NCBI GenBank assembly: GCA_944472155.2
Contig: OX235275.1
Coordinates: 31,536,231 to 31,600,230 of the forward strand
Source: Trichobilharzia szidati
Taxonomy: Eukaryota; Platyhelminthes; Trematoda; Strigeidida; Schistosomatidae
Direction: 5' to 3'
Length of the DNA: 64,000 nucleotides
This document shows, one piece after another, positions 1 to 9,989 of this stretch. The notes under the pieces are model-generated. The model ran no database searches. It was given only the letters and a program-made list of their open reading frames with translations, and was not told the DNA's origin. Numbering within the stretch: the first letter of the stretch is position 1; each line of letters begins with the position of its first letter. Both the position numbers and the translations under genes were made by a program.

Positions 1-300
1 CTTGATTGCCTTCAGGACTTCTGTTATCGTCGGGGGGTTGATGTTCACTGGTAGTTCTGCTTCCGTTGTTGGTAATAATGAGCGCGTTGTAGGTAGCGGT
101 CGATTAAGAAGTCTTTTGATGTGTTCAACACAGTATTTTCTTTGCTCCACGTCTTTGGTGATCGATTATTATCCATTGTCATCCTTCACTGGCTTAATTT
201 GTGGTGAACGTTTCTCCGATGGGAACCTAGTTGTTTGGTGGAGTGTTGCGAGGTCTCCTTTGCCTGAACTGTAGCTTGTACTGCTTCACTTGCCATAGCT
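1..300 (-). pseudogene. RTE-A endonuclease-RT linker remnant
   Basis: The reverse strand reads as the linker between the endonuclease and reverse transcriptase of an RTE-like LINE. It contains PVKDDNG, then two stops, then EQRKYCVEHIKRLLNRPLP and LPVNINPPTITEVLKAIK, which matches the family pattern ...W-EHF-LLNRP...LP-PPT--E---AIK. The remnant is broken by stops and runs off the window start, so only part of the copy is visible. RTE assignment rests on the motif order, not on a search. Confidence 0.7.
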
Positions 301-329
301 TCATAATATTTTCTGTTGTCTCCCAGCAA

Positions 330-592
330 CATTACAATATTGAAAAAAATTGGGCCGTTTATTTAGAGTTCCGCAGGAAGTTACTAGTGTCTTACCTTGT
401 ACTTTTCTCATCACATAAAAAGTATCTCAGCCAAATAAGGGTATAATGCAGATATTATACGTTGACTTCCGAGCGAATAATTTTTTGTATTTGCTTCTGG
501 TTCCAATACCTGATGGGATGCAAGCAGAGAGTTGGGTATGGAGAGGATTTTCAGAGTCTGATAAGATAAAACTTGCCTATTTCTTGCAACAC
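330..592 (-). mobile_element. CR1-A LINE fragment, C-terminal ORF region
   Basis: On the minus strand this aligns with the C-terminal part of the CR1-A open frame at 59409-59705. Shared blocks are the IPNSLLASHQ region and the PYLAEIL block, which corresponds to IPYLARVLSD. The same stretch recurs at 46570-46810 with high similarity, including GGAGAGGATTTTCAGAGTCTG. It is frameshifted and short, and abuts a plus-strand RTE-A copy. Confidence 0.65.
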
Positions 593-596
593 AAAC

Positions 597-1345
597 AACA
601 TCAACAACCAGCGCGAATCATCATCAACAGGAAAGATTTGACAGAGGTCACTTTCTACCCTTAATTATCTGTCTAGAGAGCACTGTTTCAATCACAGTTA
701 CACGTCACGGATGAAGATGTCGAATCAAGTCAGATTCGGAAGGGCAAGATACGCATTCATCAAACGGAAATCAGTTTGCAAATCGTCTGCACTGACTCAG
801 CTGCATGGAGAACAAGATTCGAATTTTCAACACAGATGTGAAGTCAGTCAGTCACTTCTTCTATATTGGTCAGAAATCTGGTGAGCTTATCACGAAAAAG
901 ATTTCCAACAGCCAGTTACAGACTCTTATCCACATCTGGCCCCGTTCGCTGGCTGCCTCCATACTGAACATCAAATAACTGGCCGGTCAGTTGGCCAGTA
1001 AGAATCACCATCAAGAAACTCTGCAGTGGAACAAAACAAACAGGCGAGAGCCGACAAAACGGCGATGTATCTGGTATATGTTAAGAAGGCCATCGTATGA
1101 CATCGCACGCAATGCAGGTCATAGCTCAAGTGGAATCTCAGTGGGAAAGGAAAAGTAGGTCATCACTTAGAGGATGACACAGAGGAGATCATGTTAGGGA
1201 GGAGGAGATGAAAGAATGTGGGCAATCATGGACCCAGCTGAAGAAAACACCATGAAATAGAAGAAAGTGGATATGTGTTTTTGAAGCCCTATGTTCCATT
1301 TAGAACCCAAGGGAATAATTATAAAAATAATACTATAATAACTTG
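597..1345 (+). mobile_element. RTE-A LINE 3' end, degenerate
   Basis: The copy starts in the equivalent of the ITINGRDLKEVTSF block and continues through the KSRIGKARNTFI and IRIFNTDVKSV blocks. It ends near 1275-1345 with the family 3' signature TTTGAAGCCCTATGTTCC, then AACCCAAGGGAA and an A/T-rich tail. Stops and indels occur in all frames. It is a 5'-truncated dead copy, like nine or more others in the window. Confidence 0.75.
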
Positions 1346-1497
1346 GTTATACCCGCTTAAGAAAACTGACCCAGAAAAATTTACAAATGGCATTAGCCTT
1401 ATTATTATTTTAGGTAAAAATCGAAGTGAACCTAGAATATCAGTGTATGCTTGTGTTATATGACAATGTATCTATTATAGATACTTTTGTGACGTAA

Positions 1498-1622
1498 TAC
1501 GCACGCACGTGGACACCCACACACATACATACAAACACAAAGGTGGCGCACACAGCTAGTACAAGCACCACAGCGACAATCCACATACCCGCACACACGC
1601 ACACACAGTCACGCCATCCGTT
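1498..1622. repeat. CA-rich microsatellite region
   Basis: Interrupted CACA/CGCA tracts, for example around 1511-1545 and 1585-1612. This is simple-sequence DNA with no coding signal. Confidence 0.7.
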
Positions 1623-2190
1623 ACTGACTGTTATGCCAATGAAATATAGGCGGCGACACGGTAGACAATAAATAACACCGATATATATTTTGAAACCCTA
1701 AGGAAAATTTTATACCACTGTTGTAATTTACACACTTTCTTTCAACCCAGCCTCACCTTTTTTCATTCATACAGTTGACAAATCCACACTATAAGGATTT
1801 CTGCATAACGAGTCTCTATATTTCAAGGTAGGGATAAGTGGATTATTACCCTTGTGTCTATTTATAGCATTTGCCTCAATTATCCCCAATATTATCAAAT
1901 TTTTAAGTTTAGTAATTTTTTTTTTGGAAAGAGGTCAAAATGTCAATTTTCAAGTATGGAGAAAAAGAAGCGTGTTTTTCTCTTTTGAGGATTTCGTTTC
2001 CATTTTAAAATAATGTTCAGTGAACGAAGAATATTTTTCCCGATTACCGATTCTCTTTTTTTCATCAAGTTTTATACTTATACGGTTAAAAAAATGTCGT
2101 CATTAACCACATTCATGTATTTTGAAAAAAACACATTGAATCAATAATATTGACAGATCACAGTCCAAAAACATCTGAATATCAGGAAGT
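1623..2190. other. AT-rich sequence, nothing recognised
   Basis: This stretch has poly-T and poly-A runs but no open frame of note and no similarity that I can see to the other repeats here. Confidence 0.4.
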
Positions 2191-2194
2191 CAAT

Positions 2195-2510
2195 CACGAG
2201 CCCGAATGACCCAGTGGTAACGTCTCTTACTGCAACACTGAGTGACGCGGTTTCGAATCTCAGAAGGGACATGAGTACCTTCAAGGTTTCAGATACGCCT
2301 TGATGGTAGCTGTCAGCTGGCATGAAACCTAGGTCAGAGGCTTCCGGCCGATCGACTCCAATCATCTAAAGTCATCAAATGATTGTGCACCATGATGGCA
2401 AGCTACCTAGAGTGGTGGTCACATTGTAAACCTGACTGATTGACAGAATTCAGTCTGCACCAAACACGTCAGGGACTAGACACATCACACTAGTTACTCG
2501 TGTCCAATCA
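2195..2510 (+). mobile_element. tRNA-derived SINE-like remnant
   Basis: An A-box-like stretch (GACCCAGTGGTAACG, about 2207-2221) is followed about 30 bases later by a B-box-like GGTTTCGAATCTC (2250-2262). This is the pol III promoter arrangement of tRNA-derived SINEs. The body beyond 2275 does not match SINE-1 to SINE-3, so it may be a further family. The minus-strand frame over it is fortuitous. Confidence 0.45.
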
Positions 2511-2774
2511 GATTATCGAATGAATTAAGAGAAGTAATACGGAATTGATGAATTTATAGGCTCGACAGTAGGCCTAAGTAGCAACAGTGTCTGGACGTGA
2601 TTCTTCGGTTGGTGTTTATTGAGCGAATTGCAATCCCCTCTACTATTTGAAGCATTCAGTATTTTGAGGTATTTGGCAATTGGAAGGTACACTTGGAAGG
2701 CAAATGAGTGAGAAGAATATGATGAATAAAGGATCAGTAGCTCGAAACAGCATATGAGTAAAAGTCCAGTTAAT

Positions 2775-2905
2775 AGGAGAGTAAAGAACAAGAAGTTCAG
2801 AAGCAAAGATATCTTTTCGGCGATTTCATTCCCAAAAAAAGAAGCTGTACAATCGCATTTACGTACATTAGTTTACACAGATATAATTACTGTTTATTTC
2901 CATTT
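2775..2905. repeat. PLE-2 terminal-sequence fragment
   Basis: GAAGTTCAG, AAAGATATCTTTTCGGCGAT and CTGTACAATCGCATTTA match the arms of the palindrome at 26495-27004 and PLE-2 ends at 43850-43910. It appears to be a solo terminal piece without coding sequence. Confidence 0.5.
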
Positions 2906-3810
2906 AATAGCTATGTGAGACTAAAAGGAGATGGAAGTAACTTTTAACTTGTTATGAAAGTTTGAAGGTTTGAACATATATCACAAGGTGTTTAGAAAAT
3001 AAAATCAGAAAGGTTTAGTAAATAGTTGCGTAATACGAAACGAGTACAGTTGTGAGCGTGTTAAGCGTGAAAACAAATGGAAGCAATAGTTTTTTATAAC
3101 TAAAATGAGAAACCAAAAACACGAAAACTAAAATGTGAAACCGAACTACATCCATGGTGAATGTAGACTTGTTGGACAAGTTTCTTTTGAAGACGATGGC
3201 TTTTGTTGTACAAAGAAGTCAGAAACGCACACTGCAGTTTTTGTAAATCTTCGTTTACTTTCTAAATAACTCTGAATGCTGTGACAGGTGTTCAATTATG
3301 ACGCTTCTGAGTGTACCAGTACCCCCCTCTCCATCGCAGCCATGCTAGGTATTGTTCTTTAACGTATTTTGAAAGGACCTGCATGAAATTACCTGTGTAC
3401 CAAGCTCTCCTCAGTCAGGTGAACTGATATATGCCCATTGGAGTGGTCATGTGCCGAAGTTTGTTATTAACGCATCACAGCATCTCAGCTACCTCATCCA
3501 TCATTCAGAGTGATTTACAAAATAAACAAAAATCGTCAAAAACAGCAGTGTGCATTTCTGACTTCTTTGTACAGAAAAAGCCATTGCCATATGCATCGAT
3601 TAGCCAGAGCTTTGTTTTCAAAAGAAACTGATCTAACGTCTAAATTCGCCATGGATTTGGTTCCGTTTGACTCCTTAAATTTCGTGTGTTTTTTTTCATT
3701 CCCTTCATTTCACTCCTTTAAGCTAGAAACACAACCTATGACCACATTTTCGTTCCCCTCCTGTTTTCGCTTATACGAATTTTATGATCAAAATGAATAG
3801 AATCAGTATG
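2906..3810. other. Non-coding stretch, no repeat recognised
   Basis: Two overlapping short frames (3431-3631 and 3510-3800) have no recognisable motif. Their composition is that of random AT-rich DNA. I see no supported gene. Confidence 0.4.
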
Positions 3811-3811
3811 A

Positions 3812-3925
3812 ACATTAGTCATGAGCTAGCAGTGGAATTTAGAAAGCGAATTGTGCCCTACTTAGGGCTCTTCGTCTGGAAGTACCTGTATTCCTCACAG
3901 CGTGATGGTGCTCCCAATCAACAGA
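3812..3925 (-). ncRNA. Sm-alpha-like hammerhead remnant
   Basis: On the minus strand the layout is stem I ending CCAG (3876-3879), core ACGAAGA (3869-3875), stem II GCCC/GGGC (3865-3868 with 3855-3858), then ACAA where GAAA is required (3851-3854). Further on is the ATTCCACTGCTA block (3830-3841) that also follows the schistosome satellite ribozyme. Stem II is intact, but the catalytic GAAA and part of the core have decayed, so it should be inactive. Confidence 0.55.
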
Positions 3926-3984
3926 AAATTTCAAATTGAATTAAATAATCACTGGCAACTTAAGCAAAAGATGTGGCTTTTGTC

Positions 3985-4150
3985 GTCCAGGTAGTCTAGT
4001 GGATAAGACTATGAGTACTGGTTTAAAGCCTCAATGGTGACATCAGCACTCACTGGGAGAATGCAGGTACATTCGGATGACGAGTCCCGAATAGGACGAA
4101 ATGCACATCCCGGATTCTACTGCTAGTCAGCATCTGTCAAATTAATCCAA
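3985..4150 (+). mobile_element. Sm-alpha-like SINE with hammerhead
   Basis: A tRNA-like head (GTAGTCTAGTGGATAAG, 3992-4008) is followed by a hammerhead fold. Stem I is ATTCGG (4071-4076) with CCGGAT (4110-4115). The core ATGACGA (4077-4083) differs from CUGANGA only at position 3. Stem II is GTCC/GGAC (4084-4087, 4094-4097), followed by GAAA (4098-4101). A minimal stem III ATG/CAT and the ATC cleavage triplet precede 4110. Schistosome Sm-alpha satellite hammerheads are established; placing this copy in that family is inference from layout and the TTCTACTGCTA block. Confidence 0.7.
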
Positions 4151-4504
4151 GTTAAATAATCAGATATTGTCAAAGCATCTGCACATAGAGCAGACTTGTC
4201 AATTTGAGGTCGAACATATCAGTCCAACATTTATCAACATTAAAGTCTGAAATGAATTATTTAATCAGTCATGAGCATTCATCACTTATTGTATACGCAG
4301 TGTTATCCATGATAGTTTGTTTGCTTTGGAAAATTGATGTTCACTTTAGTGTTACACTGATGCGTATTACCACGAATACACAGCTGTGATCATCAAAAAT
4401 GAATATTAAAATCTTTATTATTTCATCACAAGTGAAATAAATACTTAGACAAGCAGTCTGTGGACACAGTTAACATAATGAGACCTAATTTCAGTTCACT
4501 GTCA

Positions 4505-4572
4505 GTGACTGATATCAATCCGTGGTCAAACTCGTAGAAACAAATCTAATTCTTACACATTAACTCTTGAAA
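4505..4572 (+). mobile_element. SINE-1 tail fragment
   Basis: CTGATATCAATCC, TCAAACTCGT and AACAAATCTAAT match the end of the SINE-1 copy at 8395-8450. Only the tail is present. Confidence 0.45.
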
Positions 4573-5490
4573 ACTAATATATTTTCTTTGTAATTGATGA
4601 TAACATGGCGTTCAAGATATCTCCTTAAATAGTATCTGTGCATTATCAACCACAACTCAATGTTATGATTGATGGAATACAACAACAGATGATTATAATA
4701 ACTACATTTAACTTAACACTAAACATGTACTTATTTGATATCATTCTCTGATCTTAACTCATCTCAATGATCAGTGATTACACAATTTCAATTGATCCCT
4801 ATTTAACCTTACTCACTCTTTCTGATCATTTTACATCGTAGTTGAGCACGTCTACCCTCTGTCTCATTCTCTTTCTTTCACTGTTTAAGGTGAAGGTTGA
4901 ATGAAACAAATTCCACCTGCAGCTCACCAAGCAACATGATACCTTGGAAACCAACACAAGTATATTGATTTTATTGTTTCATGGGTTCTTCTGTATAACA
5001 TGTTATTATCCAGTGATCATAGAATTTTAAGCCTTTTTTAGATAATGTATATATTAAACACTTTATATTAAGTAATATTTCATGTTCTATACAAACAAAC
5101 ACGCATGTATACGCATAGTTGAAATCATAGTTAGAAAGTTGAATACTTCTCAGAACATGTGTGACAGATGTTGATTGTCTTTAGAATGAACTAAGCATAA
5201 ATCACTATTATTATTATTATTACTTTTAACAATGAGATAAACCGACTGTTGATAAATTTAAGAAAATTCTAATCATGCATAACAAATGATGATTGAAAGA
5301 TTAAAGAGCTAAAGAATGGAAAAGTTTTCTGCATGTGTTTACGCTACGTAACCATGGTTATATCCCCTTCACATAAATAGTGGATTAACTGTACAAGTGA
5401 AGATTTATTCTAGCTAGTCTAATAAATTCACTTGATGATAGGAGTTGTTTATCATTCTGAGCGATAAAATTTAATAAGGAACATCATAGG
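4573..5490. other. AT-rich non-coding stretch
   Basis: There is a short ATT repeat near 5203-5222 and no open frame, tRNA-like head or retroelement motif that I can recognise. Confidence 0.4.
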
Positions 5491-5575
5491 AACAAAACTT
5501 ACCATTGTGTGTAAAATATTGAAATATCATTATACATTGCAAATAATAGGGTTCTCTGAGCTGGTTGGTTCAGTT

Positions 5576-5618
5576 GCGGAGCTTTCGTCGTCCACCTTCT
5601 GGACAACATCTTCAGCGC
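5576..5618 (-). ncRNA. Minimal hammerhead motif in PLE-1 terminal repeat
   Basis: Read on the minus strand: stem I GCG (5616-5618) with CGC (5576-5578), core CUGAAGA (5609-5615), one bulged U, then stem II GUUGUCCA/UGGACGAC of 8 pairs (5600-5607, 5587-5594). GAAA (5583-5586) and GCUC (5579-5582) with almost no stem III follow. Minimal hammerheads with very short stem III, proposed to act as dimers, are known from PLE flanking repeats. The core here is intact; activity is not shown. Confidence 0.55.
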
Positions 5619-5731
5619 CATATTTAGCACAAAGTGAAATGACTTAAATTTCTTCATGAGTGATATAATTGCGTCCGTCTCCCGGTAACCATCTTTACAT
5701 ATGTATTGACTATTTTCTATTGACTTGGATT

Positions 5732-6154
5732 TTAAACGTTCTGGTCACCTGATTTACTTTTTATTAGTTGGTATATTTCGTCTATATTACCGTGCCTGTT
5801 AATTGCATTTTCGTTTGAGTACCCGGCCTCTAGGAATTCCCTGACTGCACTTTTGATGTTTCCTCTGTCTAAGATTTCGGCATTATCCCAATCAAATTGA
5901 TGACCATAATTGTCTATATGCATTGATACTAAAGAATACATATCATGTCTTTTCACGGCTGATTTGTGTTCTTGGATTCTGATTCGAAGGGGACGCCCAC
6001 TTTGGCCGATGTAATGCTTGTTGCAGTTCATACAATTTATTTTGTAAATGGTAATAAATTTATCCCCTTTTTCTATTGGATCTTTTGGTGTGCATAATAT
6101 CGAATTAAGCGATTTGACTGGCTTGTGTGTTATATCTATATCAAAGCTTCGCAA
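5732..6154 (-). pseudogene. PLE-1 GIY-YIG endonuclease domain ORF
   Basis: This 140-residue open frame covers the C-terminal endonuclease of a PLE protein. Residues about 37-48 read YKINCMNCNKHYIG, the Y...C..C..YIG form of the GIY-YIG motif, with QSGRPLRIRIQEH carrying the conserved arginine. The tail holds FDWDNAEIL and VREFLEAGYS, which matches the catalytic-Glu region. It lacks any reverse transcriptase part, so it is a fragment, although the frame itself is intact. The domain would nick target DNA before reverse transcription. Related broken copies lie at 20690-21240 and 22960-23150. Confidence 0.8.
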
Positions 6155-6275
6155 CTAAACTAACCAGCTCAGAGAACACTACTAATTGCAAATCATCCAC
6201 CTGAGCTACAAATCTTCTCTATTATAATTTTACTTTATTTGATCTTATCCGCAATGCTCAAACTTTTACTGATAT

Positions 6276-6954
6276 TAACTTAACAGGATTTGATTAAACT
6301 TATTGCCACTTTACCCGATTGAGTCGGCTGGTCAGAATTTGAGTGATATCAACTGATTAAACTACTCTGAGATGAGATAAGCTAACTCAACTATACTGTT
6401 TATGAGCTTAGTTGGTCGCGAACAAGCGAAATGCTGGTCCAGTGGGGTTTGCATCACTTCAGTCTGGCTGACTGGCAACTACTACGGATTGCTGATGTGA
6501 CGGGAGTCTATCTACTCATGTTAGTCAATCAGTACAGTAGGTTTTAGGTTGGCATGATAAGATCCAATTATTATAGTTTTTCCTGTTCTGAACCCATGGA
6601 TGAACTGTGGAATTCAACAAGCTAGAGAGATCACCCATATAATTATTTAAGTTATGCTAGGAATGAATCCTGACGGAAGTATAAAATTGGGAAGAATTTC
6701 AGCTTTGCCAGTAGTTAACTGAAACTATAAGGCCCATGCTATGCAGTTATTGTCCTCATAAATTTTTAATCTTATTTTACAATGACTTGGCCTATTCCGC
6801 ATAACTAAATCAGAAGGCGTCAACACTGTTCACGAATAAACTTCATTTAGAGAATAGTTGGAAACTAGAGACTACTGGTGTGCTTCTTCCGCCTTGTTCG
6901 AGATTTATCAATCGCACCCACTCATAACTCTACCTTAAGGTTACAAGGCGACCA
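6276..6954. other. Non-coding stretch
   Basis: Nothing coding is seen. A segment at 6480-6545 (CTACTCATGTTAGTCAATCAGTA) loosely resembles 36020-36055, so an old unclassified repeat is possible. Confidence 0.35.
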
Positions 6955-7110
6955 GGTTGGTTAGTGGTTAAGCCATATAATCCATAGGCTACTGGGTTCC
7001 GTCTCGTCAACAAGCATGCCTTGTAACCTGAATGTCTTGGTTTCAATCCCTAGTGGGGTCATATGTGTTTGTGCTGAGAGCTAGCTACGAACAAGCCAAA
7101 ATTGTAAACA
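6955..7110 (+). mobile_element. tRNA-like SINE remnant
   Basis: TTAGTGGTTAAGCC (6961-6974) resembles an A box and GGTTTCAATCCC (7050-7061) a decayed B box. The order fits a tRNA-derived SINE, but the family is unclear. Confidence 0.35.
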
Positions 7111-7865
7111 ACAATTTACGTCAGTGTTACGTCTGGAATCAGGGTTATGATGAAAACGATGACAAAGCTTAACTTTTGAGGAACTCACTAACCAATCACA
7201 GCGGACTTAACGTATGCAAATGGGATTCGCAGATATATGGCTTAACTTTCTGAGAAATGGCCATAAGCAGTACAGGATATTCTTCAGCAAGAAAACAACC
7301 AATCAGAAGACCTTGCTTCTCCACTGACAATAATGTATACAAAAATCTATAAATACCTTCTGATTTTCTCAATAAACGATCTGTTGCTTGGCTCTTGTCT
7401 TCTGTCGTTACATGTCTACTGCTAACGTGACCTATTCTACGACGAATTAGCTGTCCAATACTTTCTAATTCATAATACCTCTCTAATTGAAGTCGGTTTG
7501 CGATCAAATCAATATTTGATAAGTGACTTCAGCTGATAAAGCAGAAATAGTAGGCAAGTTTCAGAATTTTCAGAATCCACAATCTATATGCCATTCAGTT
7601 CTGTACCACTGATTGAAATGTCAACAAGCATGTCTTGTAATCTAAAGGTTAAATGTTCGTTCATTAACGGTGAGTTCATGGGATGTACTTCTGGAGAATT
7701 CAAAATTTGGGAGGGAACAACTCCCTATTACTCTCTGGCTTTAAGTGATACTTTAACTGGTGTCATTTGTGAATTGACTTGAAAAATATGCGTTTAAATG
7801 GAATGGAGTGTTGATTTCTGCTACAGGATATTTACAAATCAGACCTAATTTCTACAAGTTGATCA
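7111..7865. other. Non-coding stretch with short frames
   Basis: The frames at 7196-7507 (minus) and 7588-7782 (plus) show no recognisable domain, and neither is supported as a gene. Confidence 0.35.
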
Positions 7866-7867
7866 TG

Positions 7868-8120
7868 GATTGATATAAGTTAAAGAACCATCAAAAACCA
7901 GCACTGGAGTACTGAACAGTTGTTTCATCAGCCTAGTTTGGGAATCATATACTATTCGTATACCATTCAGCCCCTGAGACCCGATACAATGACCAAGCCA
8001 TGAATTCTAGCCTCTACCTATTCGAAGTTTAGCACAACCATCAACCAGTGTCGTCGGCGGGACATCCATCTTCGGACACTTTACTGGATGGACCACACTG
8101 GTTACGACTTCTCACTAGAA
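7868..8120 (-). mobile_element. SINE-1, minus orientation
   Basis: Reversed SINE-1 order: tail (GATATAAGTTAAAGAACC), decayed hammerhead with TTTCATCAGCCTAGTTTGGGA, then a degraded tRNA-like head (AGCCCCTGAGACCCGATAC) and 5' body with the ATGAATTCTAGCCTCTACC block. Other copies share this arrangement. The short plus frame running across it is not a gene. Confidence 0.6.
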
Positions 8121-8214
8121 CTCCAGGAAACTCCACTCTGTAGCAAGTCAATAGCGGGCATCAGGTTAATATTCATGAGTTGGTTTGTGAGGATTAGATT
8201 TGTTTCTACGAGTT

Positions 8215-8450
8215 TAAACCACGAATCGATATCATTTAGAGAACCACTGAAAACCAGGTGGTACCGGACAGCTTGTCTTATAACCAGAAGGTTGTGGGTT
8301 CAAAGCCCCGTGGGTGCGTACTGCCAATGATTCACGAACTGGGATGAAACAGCTGTCCTAGTACCTACTGGTTTTCAAAGCTTCCCTAACTGATATCAAT
8401 CCAGGATCAACTCGTTAAAACAAATCTAATCTTACAAACCAACTATTGAA
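8215..8450 (+). mobile_element. SINE-1 copy
   Basis: It contains a B-box-like GGGTTCAAAGCCCCG (8297-8311), the GTGGGTGCGTACTG junction, decayed hammerhead sequence ending GGGATGAAACAGCTGTCC, and the CTAACTGATATCAATCC tail. The hammerhead core has lost the consensus. Confidence 0.6.
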
Positions 8451-8741
8451 AACTAAATTTCACAATTTAAGACCCGTTTAGTTCACTTGTTTGGCATGCA
8501 TGCATTTTGTAGAAGATGAAAGTATAGGAAATGTCAGATCAGTCTATATGGATGACAGGAGATACTCTTTGGTGACTCAAAAACGAGCGCAGATACATAA
8601 GAGTGTACAAAGTAGAAAATGAAACAAATGAAATGGTCGAAATGTGTAGACCACTAAGGCGATCTTAACCAAGATATGATACAAGCCAAAATGTTCAACC
8701 TAAAAACTGTCAATAACACAGCTCAAAATTAAATTCATTGA

Positions 8742-9988
8742 AATCAAAACAAGACTTTGAGCGAACAAAATCTTACAAACGCCTTGCTACAAAACGACTA
8801 TCCTACCAACTTTGTAAAGAAGTATATCTATGAAACTACACACAAAACTAAGCGAGACACAGTAAGTAAGAAAAAGCTTTACTTAAATTTACAATTCAAA
8901 GGCGATATATCCAGCAACCTATTAAACCGTAGATTAACAAGATCAATTGAAAGAACTTTCAGTGCCGCAGAACTACATGTCACTTTCTCAACCAAACCTA
9001 TATTGACACTGTGCATTAAAGATAGATTACCCAAAATGGCGACATCAATGTGTGTATATAAATTCAACTGCTCCTGTGGAGCTAGTTATATAGGTCGTAC
9101 CCAAAGGAATTTATCTTTACGCACTCGTGAACATATTCCTGTTTGGCTTGGGAAAAGAGCAACCAAACCATTAAATAGTGCAATTCTGTCTCATCTAGTG
9201 GATAGCGAACACAGCATCAAAGTAGATGAGTCATTTACAGTTGTGTATCGAGTACCGAACAATCTCCCCAAAGGCATACGATTACGCCTCCTAGCCATAG
9301 CTGAGGCTTTAGAGATTAATAGAGAAAGATCAGACTTATGTGTACAGAAAAACCTTATTCACTCTCTCTGTCTCCCCTGGCCCACTATAAGTTCACCAGG
9401 ATCATAATTTTCCGTATTATTATTACCATTATTATCATTTTGTGATATCATGTCTTTATTATCCATTTCTCCACCCACTTTATTTCACCTCATTGTTACC
9501 CTTAATTTTGTCAACCTTTGTGATTTTATACTAAACCTACCAATTCTGTAACATATTATAACAATTTACAATTTAGCCTCTTTATTTTATCATAAGACAT
9601 TATCGGTCAGCCCTCACATTCAGTGTCCCCTTTGTTAATGTGTGTTTGTATGTATTTTGTGGTTATCGCATTTCTCCCACCCAATGACACTTCTATTGTG
9701 TTGACTATAAAACAGCACTATATCACCCAATTGTTCATTCACACTTCCTTACATTTTTTCTGGCCATACACCCTTTACACATTTGATTGATTATGTTAAC
9801 TAATGGACTATCATCTCAACTTACACATGCACCCCAATACAGTTTCTGACATTATTTTCATTTGCCTTTATTGGCTATATGTACTCTATTATTCATGGAT
9901 TTATAACTGTAGAGCCTGAAGAAGTTATCGAAGACAATTGTTCGCTCAAAATCCTGTTTTGATTTCAATATGGGGATATTTCATTTAC
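8742..9988 (+). mobile_element. PLE-2 Penelope-like element with inverted ends
   Basis: The copy carries an endonuclease frame followed by a 3' region of about 580 bases. Its ends are inverted repeats: the 32 bases at 8737-8768 (core AAATCAAAACAAGACTTTGA) match the reverse complement of 9938-9969 with two mismatches. The right end has about 19 further bases (ATGGGGATATTTCATTTAC) before the 12-base target duplication. This fits a PLE with a truncated inverted terminal sequence at its 5' end. Confidence 0.8.
8757..9407 (+). pseudogene. PLE-2 GIY-YIG endonuclease domain ORF
   Basis: This frame of 216 codons has no ATG; it opens with TTG inside the terminal inverted repeat, so it is a 5'-truncated fragment. 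Order of blocks: NDYPTNFVKKYI, KLYLNLQFKGDISSNLLNRRL, TSMCVYKFNCSCGASYIGRT (residues about 98-117), LRTREH, then LNSAILSHLVDSEH and RLRLLAIAEALEINRE. CxCGxxYIGR is the endonuclease signature of this PLE group. It lacks the reverse transcriptase and cannot be autonomous. Related frames lie at 24335-24634, 44269-44832 and 49821-50033 on the minus strand. Confidence 0.8.
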
Positions 9989-9989
9989 T

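Larger units (their letters stand above)
5535..6220 (-). mobile_element. PLE-1 Penelope-like element, 5'-truncated
   Basis: This short PLE copy encodes only the endonuclease end of the protein on the minus strand. Its two ends are inverted: CTCTGAGCTGGTTGGTTCAG with TTGCGGAGC (5553-5582) pairs with GCTTCGCAACT and CAGCTCAGAGAACA (6143-6177). PLEs retrotranspose by target-primed reverse transcription and are known to carry inverted or tandem pseudo-LTRs. The 3' terminal repeat also contains a minimal hammerhead core, listed separately. Confidence 0.8.
5494..6275 (+). repeat. PLE-3b terminal sequence split by PLE-1
   Basis: Positions 5494-5527 and 6223-6275 match 42401-42435 and 42436-42490 in order. 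Together they form the 3' terminal sequence of the PLE-3b copy at 41385-42490. In between lies a PLE-1 insertion of about 690 bases, flanked by ATTATA at 5529-5534 and 6221-6226. The uninterrupted paralogue gives the empty-site sequence. Confidence 0.7.

Noticed and set aside
5500..6220. LTR retrotransposon or DNA transposon, because of terminal inverted repeats
   Set aside because: There is no transposase, integrase or gag. The coding part is a PLE endonuclease and the inverted ends match PLE pseudo-LTRs.
8088..8330. 80-codon plus frame with an apparently balanced composition
   Set aside because: It runs across SINE-1 body and tRNA-like head, as does the similar frame at 27334-27732.
9915..9955. 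Possible hammerhead in the PLE-2 end (CCTGAAGAAG...CGAAGACAATTG)
   Set aside because: The core start is present, but GAAA has become GAAG and no stem II of useful length forms.
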